64,000 bases of DNA, from the NCBI RefSeq assembly GCF_036323735.1, contig NC_086033.1, positions 2,196,326 to 2,260,325 of the forward strand. Direction: 5' to 3'. The notes beneath the pieces were generated by a model that did no database searches, was not told the DNA's origin, and was given only the letters and a program-made list of their open reading frames with translations. Both the position numbers and the translations under genes were made by a program. Below, in pieces: positions 1 through 10,830 of the stretch (position 1 is the stretch's first letter; each line of letters starts with the position of its first letter). The DNA is from Rattus norvegicus. Its lineage: Eukaryota > Chordata > Mammalia > Rodentia > Muridae.

Positions 1-550
1 CTAATAAGAGATATGCAAATAAAACACCAAGAAACCGTTTTCTTAACCTACCACACTGGCAAAAATCCCAAAGTCTAATAACACACTCTGTGACTGAGGC
101 TGTGTGAAAAACAGGCATGTCCCTAGCATTGCTGGAGAGTATAAATTAGTTCAGCTCCTGAGGAGTACAATTTGGTAGTGTCTATCAAAATTACAAATGC
201 ATAGACCCTTTGATCCCATAACTCTACTTCTGGGGATTTATGGGCTCTACACAGATACGTGCGAATACCGGAAGATGACAGTTTAAGATCATTTGTTGCA
301 GCTCTGTCATAACAAAAGGAAGAAAAAGACACACCATGGCCATTGATGGGGACTAAATAAACAAATAATGATTCATCCGTACAATGGAACCCTGTGCCTA
401 TAAAAAATTAATGAGAAAGCACTCTTTGTACTAAAGGAAAGGGTATTTTTGTTCTGTGAAAAAACCAACAGCAACATAGTATGAAAAGGTATTATCTTTC
501 ATACAAACAGAAACTGGAATATAGATGCCTGTTAAATATATAATCAGATG
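1..550 (+). mobile_element. Ancient L1 fragment, ORF2 3' end and 3'UTR
   Basis: The start resembles the L1 ORF2 C-terminal coding segment (agatatgcaaataaaac, then a cca-cactggcaaaaat block). Decayed downstream text typical of old mammalian L1 3' ends follows (atttgttgcagctctgtcat, acaatggaaccctgtg). Many stops and indels make it non-coding. The left edge is cut by the window. The subfamily cannot be named without alignment; an L1M-type copy is likely. Confidence 0.7.
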
Positions 551-858
551 TTATTATATGTACAATTTTATACATACAATAACATACCATTTTGCTTCAA
601 CATATTATACATAGTTTAATTATATATTTTATATAATATATTCAATCTGTTTAATGCATTTTAAAATGCTCAATTTATGTAGCTTTACTATAATTTTTAA
701 TTATATAGTCAACTTTACTTATGCATACAGTATTTCAGAAACAGAAAAACCTGAACAAGAAACCAGTAATAGTTACCTTTGGGGGTTGCTATGGAAACTC
801 AAGAAGGCAAGAAAGAGAAACTTTTCATAATCTTTCTTTTTTCCCCCCTGGTATTTTG
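551..858. other. AT-rich DNA, nothing recognised
   Basis: Very AT-rich sequence with short TATA-like runs and no ORF, SINE or LINE text that I recognise. It may be the decayed end of the preceding L1. Confidence 0.5.
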
Positions 859-990
859 ATTTTTTTTTTTTTTTTTTTTTTTTTGCAACAAGGGTCTTGC
901 TCTGTACTCAGGTTGGCCTGGAACTCACTATGTAGGCCAGGTGACTTCCATTTGCGGTCCTTCCATGCTCTCCTACACGTCGCTCTGAAT
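859..990 (-). mobile_element. B1 SINE (Alu-like, 7SL-derived), minus strand
   Basis: A T-run at 859-884 (the A-tail of a minus-strand copy) is followed by ggtcttgctctgtactcagg and ttggcctggaactcactatg, the reverse complement of the B1 3' half. The 5' part of the SINE is degraded or missing. Confidence 0.8.
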
Positions 991-1812
991 TTCCAAATCG
1001 TGTGGGAATATTACTTACTTAAAACTTGAAAGTGATTTAAAAAGAATAATAAACCTCTACCCACATAGTGTTAGGATGTTTTCAAAATCAAAGAAAGCAC
1101 AGTTGGGTCAGATTCATGGACCTTGGAGACAGAAAGTCCTTCGTGAGTTGAGCCCCAGATGGTCCAGACAGGACCACGGTAGGGTGGGACCTTAAACTAG
1201 CCTCGACACATCCAACAGACAAAGGGCAAAGGCCTGGCAGTGTGCTACCCAGCTCCTGTGCTCTTCTCCAGATGCCTTTATGCCATCAGCTGACCTGCTG
1301 TCCCAGCCCCAGCCTTTTCACACCCTAGCTAGCCCAGAGCTCACTCTTCTCTCAATCCAGCTCCCTCCAGAGCATGCTGTGCTCACAGCAGGTGGCCAGC
1401 ACTGTAAGCCTTGCTAGCTCCAGGTTATCGGTAAAAAGAAGATCAAAGGAAAACAGTGTGTATTTGCACTAAGTATACACAGGCAGCGACACTGGAACCC
1501 ATTGGTCACACTCCCAACTACGGCTTTTCCACCAAGTGTGAATGGACACTCAGCAAAAGCATAGCTGTCTAGTCACCAGCAACCTCTCCTGTTAGAGTAA
1601 AGCCATGTTGCTCTCCCGCCTACAAAATATGTTTGGGTCCCAGATCACTCACTTAAGTTACTAACCCTAGATTCCTTCATGATACAAGCTATCGAAAGAC
1701 TGGACCAGTCAGTCAACAAATGCTTTTGCTATGGCAAGCCTCACCAAAGCACAGAGGACACAGGACACATTACAGATCCTAAAGAAATGCTATTTAAGCA
1801 ACTCATAACGTG
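991..1812. other. Unassigned sequence, no gene seen
   Basis: Mixed-composition single-copy-looking DNA. No long ORF, splice-flanked coding segment or recognised interspersed repeat. Confidence 0.45.
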
Positions 1813-1814
1813 CA

Positions 1815-1852
<38 letters not shown>
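1813..1852. repeat. (GT)n microsatellite
   Basis: About 18 consecutive TG units, bordered by imperfect GT/CATG-rich sequence. Confidence 0.95.
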
Positions 1853-1855
<3 letters not shown>

Positions 1856-2200
1856 ACATTTGCACATGTGCATGCATGTGTATAGTTTCTTACTTTCAAG
1901 AATATATGTAAAAGGTTTAATGAAGTGTTGCTAAATGCATACGTTTAAAAACTTCAATTAAAAGATAATGCACTTCTTATTATATTGTCTTAAGAGACCT
2001 CTAAAATGTTCAGTGGGTTCCTTAAAATAGACAAAAAGGCATAAGTTGCATATGAAAACACAGTGCAGATATCCTCTGCAAACCACTGTTCACTTACATG
2101 AATATAAATTCCCATTTAGCCTATATGCATCCGATTTCTGGTTCTATACAAATGAATGAAAGGTTAATACATGTTTTTAAAATGTATTCTAACATCTGGC
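1853..2200. other. Unassigned AT-rich sequence
   Basis: No gene or clear repeat. It may contain further decayed L1 leading into the recognised segment at about 2200. Confidence 0.4.
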
Positions 2201-2552
2201 ACCATATAAAAAAATCAACTCAGTATATTTAAGACTTGAATATATAAGAAAGAGACTGTGGGATTCTTTAAAGAAGAAAAAAAGGGTTAGAAAGTCTTAC
2301 TGAACAAACAAGTAAATTCCACTATTGAAAGCAATGATCAGCACAGCAAAGACAACAATGAAAAGGTAGACCATAGGATGAGACAGAGAATTACTTGTAA
2401 ATCATGTATAATCTGATAAAAGGTTAATTTCCAATATATATGTAAGGAACCCCTATAATTCAATAGCTTTAAATTTTAAAAATAATGCCTTAATATTCCA
2501 CATATATAATGTGCCAGGGAAATCAAGTTTTCAAGAAAAAAGTCACAAAAAT
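2200..2552 (+). mobile_element. Ancient L1 fragment (ORF2 C-terminal region), part 1
   Basis: Text such as gaaagcaatgatcagcaca, tctgataaaaggttaatttcc and atatgtaaggaacccc corresponds to the ORF2 segment just before the cysteine-rich domain. It is decayed and non-coding. The copy continues at 2947 after an LTR-like insertion, so 2200-3370 was one element. Confidence 0.7.
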
Positions 2553-2946
2553 GATGAATAGCACTGGTTAGCTTTATGTCAACTTGAGTTGTCTGAAAGG
2601 AGGGAGCCTCAGTTGAGAAAATGCCGCCATAAAAGATCCAGCTACCGAGCATTTTCTTAATTGTTGATTGATTGGAGAGGGCCCATCCATGGTGGGTGGT
2701 GCCTCCCCTGGAATAGTAGTCTGGATTCTGTAAGAAAGCAGACTGAATAAGCCAAGATGAGCAAGCCAGTAAGCAGCATCCCTCCATGGCCTCTGCATCA
2801 GCTTTTGACTCCAGGTCCCCACGCTGTTTTAGTTTTTGTCCTGACTTCCTTCAATGATGAAGAGCAATGTGGAAGTATAAGCCAGATAAGCCCTCCCCTC
2901 CCCAACATGATCATAGTGTTTCCTCACAGGAATAGCAACCCTCAGG
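2553..2946 (+). mobile_element. LTR-like rodent dispersed repeat (group B) inside an old L1
   Basis: It starts gttagctttatgtcaacttg and contains gggtggtgcctcccctgg, aagcagactgaataagccaa and cctccatggcctctgcatca, ending in a poly(A)-signal-like segment and aatagcaaccc. I recognise it as a common rodent repeat, but I am unsure of its Repbase name; an ERVL-MaLR-type solo LTR is my best guess. Related copies occur at 18484, 49714 and 59200. Confidence 0.6.
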
Positions 2947-3370
2947 AGGACACCCGTGAAAACAGGTGTTCAATGTCACTAATCATCAAGGAAACCCAAA
3001 GCAGAATTTGTATCATCACACTCACGTTGGGATGGCTATTTTTAACAACACAAACATGACAAGTGTTGGTGGGACTCTAGGGAGACTGTTAACTCTGGCA
3101 CATTCATACTAAGAATATCATTAATGTGCAGTCATATGAGAAACAGAATGGGGGTTCCTTAATAATTTAAAAATTAAAACACATAATCCACCTATTTAAT
3201 TTTGGGGTCTTTATTCAAAATGTGAAATTGGCATTCTGAAGTAATGTTAGGGCTCTTCAGCCATTGTACTCACAGCAGTGAAGAAGTGGGAACCACTTAA
3301 GTGTCTATCAACAGATGAATGGATCAATGAATTTTGATGTACATACATATTGTGAAAACCGGCACAATTC
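2947..3370 (+). mobile_element. Ancient L1 fragment, part 2 (ORF2 3' end)
   Basis: It resumes with caatgtcactaatcatcaag and continues through gttgggatggctatttttaa and acaagtgttggtgggactct, the ORF2 C-terminus of an old L1. It is collinear with 2200-2552. Confidence 0.7.
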
Positions 3371-3447
3371 TGGTTATGTGAGACATCTAAATCACCAAGT
3401 TCCTGGAATCAAAGAGTAAATGAGTAGCTGCTAAGAGCTGGGAGGCA

Positions 3448-5422
3448 TCCCTGACCTCAAGCCATATCACAGAGCAATGGAGATAAAAACTGTGTGGTAC
3501 TGGTACAGAGACAGGCAGGTAGACCAGTGGAATAGAAGTGAAGACCCAGAAATGAACTCACACACTGGTCACTTGATCTTTGACAAAAGAGCTAAAACTA
3601 TCCAGTGGGAAAAAGATAGCATTTTCAACAAATGGTGCTGGTTCAACTGGAGGTCAGCATGTAGAAGAATGCAAATTGATCCATTCTTTTCACCCTGTAC
3701 AAAACTCAAGTCCAAGTGGATCAAGGACCTCCACACCAAACCAGATACACTCAACTAATAGAAGAAAAAGTAGGGAAGATCTTCGAACACATGGGCACTG
3801 GGAAAATTTCCTGAACAAAACACCAATGGCTTATGCTCTAAGATCAAAAATCAACAAATGGTACCTCATAAAACTGCAAAGCTTCTGTAAGGCCAAGGAC
3901 ACTGTCATTAGGACAAAAGGGCAACCAACAGCTTGGGAAAAGATCTTTAACAATCCTATATCCAACAGAGGGATAATATCCAATACATATAAAGAATTCA
4001 AGAACTTAGACTCCAGAGAATCAAATAACCCTATTAAAAAAAATAGGGGCAGAGCCAAACAAAGAATTCTCAGCTGAGGAATATCAAATGACTGAGAAGT
4101 ACCTAAAGAAATGTTCAACATCCTTAATCATCAGGGAAATGCAAATCAAAACAACCCTGAGATTCCACCTCACACCAGTAAGAATGGCTAAGATCAAATT
4201 CTCAGGTGACAACAGATGCTGGTGAGGATGTGGAGAAAGAGGAACACTCCTCCATTGTTGGTGGGATTGCAAGCTGGTACAACCACTCTAGAAATCAGTT
4301 GGAGGTTCTTCAGAAAATTGGACATTGAACTACCTGAGGACCCAGCTATACCTCTTTTGGGCATATACCCAAAAGATGCTCCAACATATAACAAGGAAAC
4401 ATACTCCACTATGTTCATAGCAGCCTTATTTGTAATAGGCAGAAACTGGAAAGAACCCAGATGTCCATCGAAGGGGGATTGGATAGAAAATGTGGTACAT
4501 CTACACAATGGAGTACTACTATCAAAAACAATGACTTAATGAAATTCATAGGCAAATGGATGGAACTAGAAAATATCATCCTGAGTGAGGTGACCCAATC
4601 ACACAAAAGCACACATAAATCCTTTAGAATGTCAAATTAAGTGATTCAAATATGCACTCACTGATAAGTGAATATTAACCCAAAAGCTCAAATTATCCAA
4701 GATACAATCCACAGACCACATGAAGCTCAAGAAGAATGACAAAAGTGTGGATGCTTCACTCCTTCTTAAAAGGGGGAACAAAAATATTCATAGGAGGAGA
4801 TATGAAGACAAAGTTTGGAGCAGAGACTGAAGGAATGGCCATTCAGAGCCTGCCCCACCTGGAAATCCAGCCCATATACATACAGTCATCAAACCCAGAC
4901 AATGTTGCTGATGCCAAGAAGTGCATGCTGACAAAAGCCTGATATAGCTGTCTCCTGAGAGGCTCTGCTAGAGCATGACAAATACAGAGGCGAATTCTCA
5001 CAGTCAACCACTGAACCGAGAATGGGGTCCTCATTGGAGGAGTTAAAGAAAGGATTGAAGGAGTTGAAGGGGCTTGCATACCCATAAGAACAACAATGCA
5101 AACCAAACCAGAGCTCCCGGGGACTAAATCAATATCCAAAGAGTACACATGGACTGACCCATCGCTCCAGCTACATATGTGGTAGAGGATGGCCTTGTTG
5201 GGCACCAATGGAAGGAGAAGCTCTTGGTTCTGCCAAGGCTAGACACCCCCCACCCCGGTGTAAGGGAATGTCAGGGCAGGGAGGTTGGAAGGGGTAAGTG
5301 AGTGGGTGGGGGAACACCCTCATAGAATGGGGTGGGGGAATGGGATGGGGTCTTATGGATGGGAAACTGGAAAAAGGAATAACAGTTGAAATGTAAATTT
5401 AAAAATAGCCAATTAAACAAAA
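3448..5422 (+). mobile_element. 5'-truncated rat-type L1, 3' ORF2 plus 3'UTR
   Basis: It begins in ORF2 coding text (aactgtgtggtactggtac) and shares long collinear blocks with the intact L1 at 31.5-36.9 kb in opposite orientation. The 3'UTR includes the G-rich tract at about 5230-5360 and ends ggaataacagttgaaatgta. ORF2 is broken by stops and frameshifts. Flanks agctgggaggca (3436-3447) and agctaggaggca (5423-5434) look like a diverged target-site duplication. A 35-bp block at 4617-4651 is foreign to the L1 text. Confidence 0.9.
4617..4651 (+). repeat. 35-bp block copied at 5806-5840
   Basis: The 35 bases match 5806-5840 at 34 of 35 positions. Here they interrupt the L1 3' region, between text corresponding to acataca and atgcactcact in the intact L1. 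This suggests a local templated insertion rather than L1 sequence. Confidence 0.8.
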
Positions 5423-5552
5423 AGCTAGGAGGCAGGAGAAATGGGTGGTTCCTAATTAGTGGACTTGAAGTTCATATTCAACAAAATGAACAATTTCTTA
5501 AGATCTGCTGTACAGTAATATACCTAAAGTTATACACCTGACACGGGGGAGG

Positions 5553-5695
5553 GGAGAGGCTGGAGAGATGGCTCAGCAGTTAAGAGAACTTGCTACACAA
5601 CTTTCTCTGTTTAGTTTCAGGGTATCCAATACAATCTTCTGGCCTTCATATGCACCAGGAATGCATATAATACAAACACACAGGCACAGGCACAG

Positions 5696-5736
<41 letters not shown>

Positions 5737-5805
5737 AATATATGTATATTATATATACATATGTACATATATACATACAGTCAAACATTCATGTAAAATA
5801 AAAAG
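5553..5805 (+). mobile_element. B2/B3-type SINE with (CA)n tail
   Basis: The head is ggctggagagatggctcagc (tRNA-derived A box region), followed by a diverged body with tcttctggccttcatatgca. The tail is a (CA)n array at 5696-5731 and then an AT/TACA-rich stretch. Confidence 0.8.
5696..5731. repeat. (CA)n microsatellite
   Basis: A pure CA run following three CAGGCA units, located in the SINE tail. Confidence 0.95.
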
Positions 5806-5840
5806 AAATCCTTTAGAATGTCGAATTAAGTGATTCAAAT
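5806..5840 (+). repeat. 35-bp block, partner of 4617-4651
   Basis: Second copy of the 35-bp sequence, directly after the SINE tail. It is not part of an L1 here, so this may be the source copy. Confidence 0.8.
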
Positions 5841-6994
5841 TAAGCATAGTTTAGATCATGTTAAATATTTTCTTATACAATGCTAGAGAAAATTTTAGAA
5901 ATAAATAAATATTGGGACCAAAGTGGAAATAACCAAAATAATCACCACTGGTCAATTCACTTACTTAAAGCTTCTTCTATCAATTGAGTTATAAATGCCA
6001 ATGATGATGTATAAATTATAGACAAACCCATGTAATAGTGAGTGACGGTGAGTGACTGACGTGACTGTATATTCAATACCAGAGTATTTGCTTTCACTTC
6101 TCCAAAGTTTGAAAAGAGGTTTAGTCAACACCCTCCTTTAGAGATCAAGACAGTGGTCAGCTACCCTGAGCAGTAACCAAGATAGTTAAGGGGAGCATAG
6201 GAGACTTGTGGTTCGGGGTGCCAATATTTTATACCCCAATTCTATACGAACCTATGTAGGTATTTTAATTTTGTAATAGTTAATCAAGATGAAACTTAGG
6301 ATCGTGCATCTTTTCAAGCATATTAAATATCAGTAAAAATGTCCATTTTAAACTCTTTACAGTTTGGGGGGAAGCTCACAATTAGTTGTCAGAGTAATCG
6401 GGTACCTGAACCACTGGCCCGAAGTTAGAGGACCCTTAGCGTCTATCATTAGCCCTGACATGTCCAAATGGATCTTTGGCTACTTGTTAATAATGGAATC
6501 AAACAGCACTAATCTCATTATCACCTGTCAGCAGGGTCTGTCAGAAGGCTGTTAAGTCATTAGTCACCTGCTACTGTGATCAGTCGGTGCCTTGCAAAGT
6601 GCCGCCCTCCCTCTCCAACCCCACCACCCCAAAAGGAGAAAAAGAAACAAAACACAGGTAGTTACCCTTCTCCTGCCCTACTCCCTCCTGTCACCCTCAT
6701 ACCAACCAACTCTTTCACAGTCAAGACCTCATGCTGCTGCTTCAAGAAGCTACCCGAACCTCAGACCTCTCTGGCCTCAAACACCTCCCATTCTCCTAAC
6801 AACCTCTGCACCAAATCACTCACTCACCCTCCCGCCCACATATCCCTGGGAATGTTCATTATACTCCGGGCTCAAGAGAAAGTTGAAGAAAGGAGAATGG
6901 CCTTCCAGGAGGCACTCGCAGTATTAGATGGGAAAGTGATGGGCGAAAAGCGATTAGAATCACAGACATATGTGGAGAGTAACTACACTGTGAA
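5841..6994. other. Unassigned, repeat-poor DNA with a possible conserved element
   Basis: No repeat recognised over about 1.1 kb. The block at about 6360-6600 has TAAT motifs (gttaataatgg, aatctcattatcacctg) and CACCTG E-boxes, of the kind often found in developmental enhancers. An apparent 179-codon ORF overlapping it runs into the repeat at 6995 and lacks protein-like features. Confidence 0.4.
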
Positions 6995-7348
6995 CTGTGG
7001 TGGTTTGAATAAGAATAGCTCTATAGGCTCACAGGGAGTAACACTATTTGAAAAGATTAGGAGGTGCGACCTTGTTGAAGTAGGTGTGGCCTTGGCGGAG
7101 GAAGTGTGTCACTAGGGGTGGGTTCTAGGGTTTCAAGAGCCAAGTGAGACCCAATGTCTCTCTCCTCCTGATGTGAAACTCACATCTACTTCTCTCATAC
7201 TTGTCTCAGTGACAGTTATGCTCCCCTCCATGATGATAATGGACTAAACCTCTGAAACTGTAAACGAGCCCCAAATAAGTGCTTTCTTTTTTATGAGTTG
7301 CCATGGTTACGGTGTCTCTTCAGAGCAATAGGATATTGACTAAGACAG
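6995..7348 (+). mobile_element. LTR-like rodent dispersed repeat (group A)
   Basis: It starts tgtggtggtttgaataag and contains cgaccttgttgaagtagg and gaagtgtgtcactagggg. It ends with cctctgaaactgtaaacgag, a poly(A)-signal-like region and ttgactaagaca. The TG start and actaagaca end resemble MaLR LTRs. Subfamily not confirmed. Confidence 0.65.
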
Positions 7349-7394
7349 CCACCATAGTTATAGGAGCAAGGACACAGACCGTTGTGATCATATC

Positions 7395-7498
7395 TTTTTT
7401 TTTTTTTTTTTTGGTTCCTTTTTTCGGAGCTGGGGACCGAACCCAGGGCCTTGCGCTTCCTAGGCAAGCGCTCTGCCACTGAGCCAAATCCCCAACCC
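7395..7498 (-). mobile_element. ID SINE (BC1-derived), minus strand
   Basis: A T-run, then cggagctggggaccgaaccc, agggccttgcgcttcctagg and a final ccccaacccc: the full reverse complement of a rat ID element derived from BC1 RNA. The sequence is close to consensus, so the copy is young. No clear target duplication was visible. Confidence 0.95.
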
Positions 7499-8504
7499 CT
7501 CTCTTGGTTTTTCTAAGACAGAGGAATAGAATTGTGGATGAATTATGTTAACCTGGACATCTCAGGGTTTCCAGTGGGGGCTGGGGGGGAAATGACAAGG
7601 AGTTATCTACCAGACTGGAAAAACAAGAAAGAAGCAAGCTGTTTCTGACGACTCTGGCTAAAACAAGAGCTCAAAGGTTCCATGAGCCATGCACATGGCA
7701 TCATGGTATTTGAAATTCATGCTAAGAAATAACATAAAAATGCTGTTTGATCTTTGAAACCTGTTGGGTTTTTTTTTTTTTTCAAAAATAACGATCTTTA
7801 TACAACTAGACCTCATGTGATGACTCTGGAGAAATAGAAACTCATGACTGGAAAGCTAGTAGAGGAGCCACATGTTCAAATTCAAAGAAAGAAGCACCTT
7901 CAAGCCTCTCAGAATCAAACTAGTAAGAAAGCAAGCTCTCAGTAAGGTAGGTGATGGGGAGGATATATTGGTTTTGTACTGGACAAATGAATTCAAGAGA
8001 CTAGGAATTAAGAGTCTATTACATTAAAAGTCTAGAGCGCAAGAAAGAACCATCAGTAAATACAAAGCCCACCATGACCCACCAGTGAAGAAAAAGGAAG
8101 AAGTAAGAGAGAAAGGAAGCAGAGAGAAATGCAGAATCATGTGCAGAACAGAAAGGCAGCTCCAGTGTAGCTAACCTGAAAGCTTCAGGGGGTCCTAGTA
8201 CTTGAAACTTTGTGTTTTGTGATTAAAAGGTTGGTACAAGACTGGAAAATCATCTTGAGAAGGTCACGTCTAGACTTGCTACTTTGGGAAACATGGATCC
8301 CTACAAAAGAGAAAAAGCAGGAGAAAGTGCAGAAGGGGAAGGAGAGAGAAAAGGAGAGGGAAAGAAGAGCTGGATTTGAGGTGAATACTAGAGAGGACTA
8401 AACAACCAAAAGCAAAATCAGTCAACAAACAAACAAGGGGTGGGGTGATATAAAACAATATATAAAAGTAGCATAGATCCATCATCCAATCATCAGAATC
8501 CAGT
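7499..8504. other. Unassigned A-rich sequence
   Basis: Purine-rich, A-rich DNA with a T-run at 7770-7783 and a GA-rich stretch around 8300-8370. No gene or clear repeat was recognised. Confidence 0.4.
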
Positions 8505-8744
8505 TTTCAGGTTGGGTAGATGGCTCATTAGGTGAAATACTTGCTGTATAATCAAGAGGAACAGGTCCCCAGAACCTATATAAAAGTCTGGTGTGACCAT
8601 TCATGTCCAAAAGTCAAGGATTGGGTCAAGAGGCAGAGCCAGACAGATCCCAGGGGTCAACAACTAGCCAGTGTAGCTAAAATGGCAATCTTAAGGATTA
8701 GTGAGAGACCCTGTCTCAAAAAAAAAAAAAAAAAAAAAAAACAA
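8505..8744 (+). mobile_element. B4-type SINE (ID/B1 composite)
   Basis: The head is tgggtagatggctcattagg. The body has caggggtcaacaactagcca and the 3' end is gtgagagaccctgtctc followed by an A-run (8719-8741), matching the B4/RSINE1 architecture with a B1-like right half. Confidence 0.8.
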
Positions 8745-8869
8745 GGTGGGAAGCAACCCAACATTAACTTCCAGCATAGTTTGCACACATGTGGGCATAT
8801 ATGCAAAGGCATGTAATATATCATACCCACATGCACACATAAAATTCATAGTTTTCTAGCAAGCAACTC

Positions 8870-9190
8870 CAAGAATACTGAAGTGGATAAACCTGCCAGA
8901 TAAATAATCCAAAAGAATATTTTAATCAATAATTTTAAACCAAATAAAGAAAAATAATGGAATTTAGAAAGACAACACAAAAGTGGGAGATATAAATCCC
9001 CCAATAAAGAGAGATTTTTAATCTTGGAAATGAAGCATACTAATTTAAAAACTCAGTCCTCGCCAGAATACTAGAACAGAATAAAGAGACCATTTCAAGT
9101 CCTGAAGATAAATTGATTAGGACATTTACTGCATTTTAAAAAAATAAAAATTATGAACTGAAGAGGTAAATCTTCAAGGACTGGGTTGAA
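8870..9190 (+). mobile_element. Ancient L1, 5' region (decayed)
   Basis: Weak resemblance to old L1 5' sequences (A-rich text with gatataaatcccccaataaa and agaacagaataaagagacc). It probably belongs with the pieces at 9440-12880 as one ancient copy. Confidence 0.4.
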
Positions 9191-9194
9191 TGAC

Positions 9195-9290
9195 CAAATC
9201 TAAGGATTAGAGATGTAGCTTAGTGTCAGAATAATTGCTTAATATGTTCAAGTCCCTGGGTTTAATCCATAGCACCTCAAGAAAAAAAAT
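9195..9290 (+). mobile_element. ID-like SINE, old and diverged
   Basis: It reads ggattagagatgtagcttag ... gttcaagtccctgggtttaa ... agcacc then an A-run, the ID/tRNA-Ala-like layout with many substitutions. Confidence 0.65.
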
Positions 9291-9439
9291 ATACTTTTAG
9301 TGTAGAATGATGCTAAAACACAGACTAAGGAATAGGAAATCTATTCTGTAAGATAATAGAAGAACCCACCTAAAACAAAAAACTTGAGGAAGTTATGGGT
9401 ATCAAGGTTTAGAAGGTATGTAGACTGTCAAACAAGCAT

Positions 9440-9730
9440 GATCAGAAAAGCAATTCCCCGTTTCATACTATAGTTAAAACACCAACAATACAAAAAATAA
9501 TATATTGAAAGCTGAAAGAAAAAGTTGTCAAGAGATTGTTTATGAAGGCAATCCCATCAGAATAGGGATAAATTTCTTGAGAGAAATCCACACATATGAG
9601 ATGTTAAAGTTATATATATTTAAACCCCCAAAGAAAGTAACTGCTAACTTAGGTTATGATACCCAGCAAAACTATCTTTCAGTGTCTAGGGAGAAATAGA
9701 CAACTTCCAAAATACACATAAACTAAAGCA
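9440..9730 (+). mobile_element. Ancient L1 5' region
   Basis: Blocks such as agaaaaagttgtcaagagat, gaaggcaatcccatcagaat and cccagcaaaactatctttca match the text of old L1M 5' regions. Non-coding. Confidence 0.55.
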
Positions 9731-9847
9731 ATTCATAGCACCAAGTCAGCATAATAGAACATACTTAAATGAATTCTATATGCAGAAGAAGATAAGCACA
9801 ACCATGAGAGGAAAGGAAACAACAAATCCCACTTCAAAAGTTGGTAC

Positions 9848-10066
9848 AGGGATAGAGGTATAACTCAGTTGACAAAGTATTTGTCTAGCATGCATGAAAC
9901 TATGTGTTTGATTCTCCAACACCACATAAAGCAATGTATGATTACCAATACCTATAATGGAGGTACAGGCCTATTATTCAAGCCATTGGATGGTGGAGAT
10001 ATGAGGACCAAGAGTTCAAGGTTAGTTTTGGCTACTTGAGATCCTGTCTCAAAAAAAAAAAAAAAC
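9848..10066 (+). mobile_element. B4-type SINE (ID/B1 composite)
   Basis: The ID-like head gggatagaggtataactcag and ctagcatgcatgaaac are followed by a B1-like right half (gaccaagagttcaaggttag, gagatcctgtctc) and an A-run. It appears to lie inside the old L1. Confidence 0.75.
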
Positions 10067-10074
10067 CCAAAAAG

Positions 10075-10470
10075 GTAGATGAATGATGGAAATTAAAAAC
10101 AATAAAACAACAAAATGGGAGGAGTTAGTATATGCTTGAATCTATATGCTTATAGAACAAGTCCTAAAAAACACAAAAAGTCGAGGTAATTTATTAAATC
10201 CTAACTGATCATAACAGAATAAAACTAGAAATGAACATCAAGAGAAACTTCAGAAGCTATATGTACATGTAGAAATTGAGAGATGCAATTTTAAATAATA
10301 AGTATGCCAGTGAATAAAGCAGGAGAAAAATCTTTAAACTCCTATTATCAAATGAACCTACAAATAGAGCATATTAAAATCCATGAGATACAACAAAGGC
10401 AGTTATGAACAATAATTTTGCAACCATGAATGCCTACATCAAAATATCCAAGAAGGAAACTGTTCTTTGA
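10075..10470 (+). mobile_element. Ancient L1, ORF2 endonuclease-RT linker region
   Basis: Text such as gaataaaactagaaatgaac, gagatacaacaaaggcagtt and aatgcctacatcaaaatatc corresponds to ORF2 between the endonuclease and reverse-transcriptase domains. It is broken by many stops. Confidence 0.65.
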
Positions 10471-10830
10471 GGAACCAGACCCCACACTTGGGTTTATTTT
10501 ACTCACTATGACTTTTTTTGAGAATCTCACACGCATGCTTATGTTTATCTTACTTTCTTCTGAGCACCTCTTTTACTTAGCCCTTGTACTTAAGCCTGAA
10601 TTAAAATAACTTTATTAAACCTCAAGTCTGCTTCATCCATATTCATAGGTGTATCTTACTTTATTCTAAGCAGCTCTTCTCTTTGCCCTTTGCTTAAGCC
10701 TGTATTAAAATATCTTTATTAAAATCCAACAGTGCTTCATAAAAATGTGATGGACACACACACACACATACATACATATATATGCATATATATACATATA
10801 TATATATATATATATCAAGGGTTTTTTAAG
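10471..10830. other. Insertion in old L1 with a ~106-bp tandem duplication and CA/TA microsatellite
   Basis: The L1 text stops and resumes around this block. It contains two related copies (10543-10639 and 10649-10740) that share atcttact, cacctctt-like text, tacttaagcctg-like text and taaaata-ctttattaaa, so each carries a poly(A)-signal-like segment. A (CA)n/(TA)n array follows at 10755-10816. Possibly a duplicated LTR 3' end; unconfirmed. Confidence 0.5.
10755..10816. repeat. Compound (CA)n(TACA)n(TA)n microsatellite
   Basis: CA units grade into TACATA and then a TA run ending at about 10816. Confidence 0.9.

Noticed and set aside
3477..4539. Separate genes from overlapping ORFs at 3477-4539
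   Set aside because: All correspond to pieces of a frameshifted L1 ORF2 C-terminus or its antisense.
6576..7115. 179-codon ORF, plus strand
   Set aside because: It begins in Pro-rich low-complexity sequence and ends inside a group A LTR-like repeat. No domain and no exon-like boundaries.
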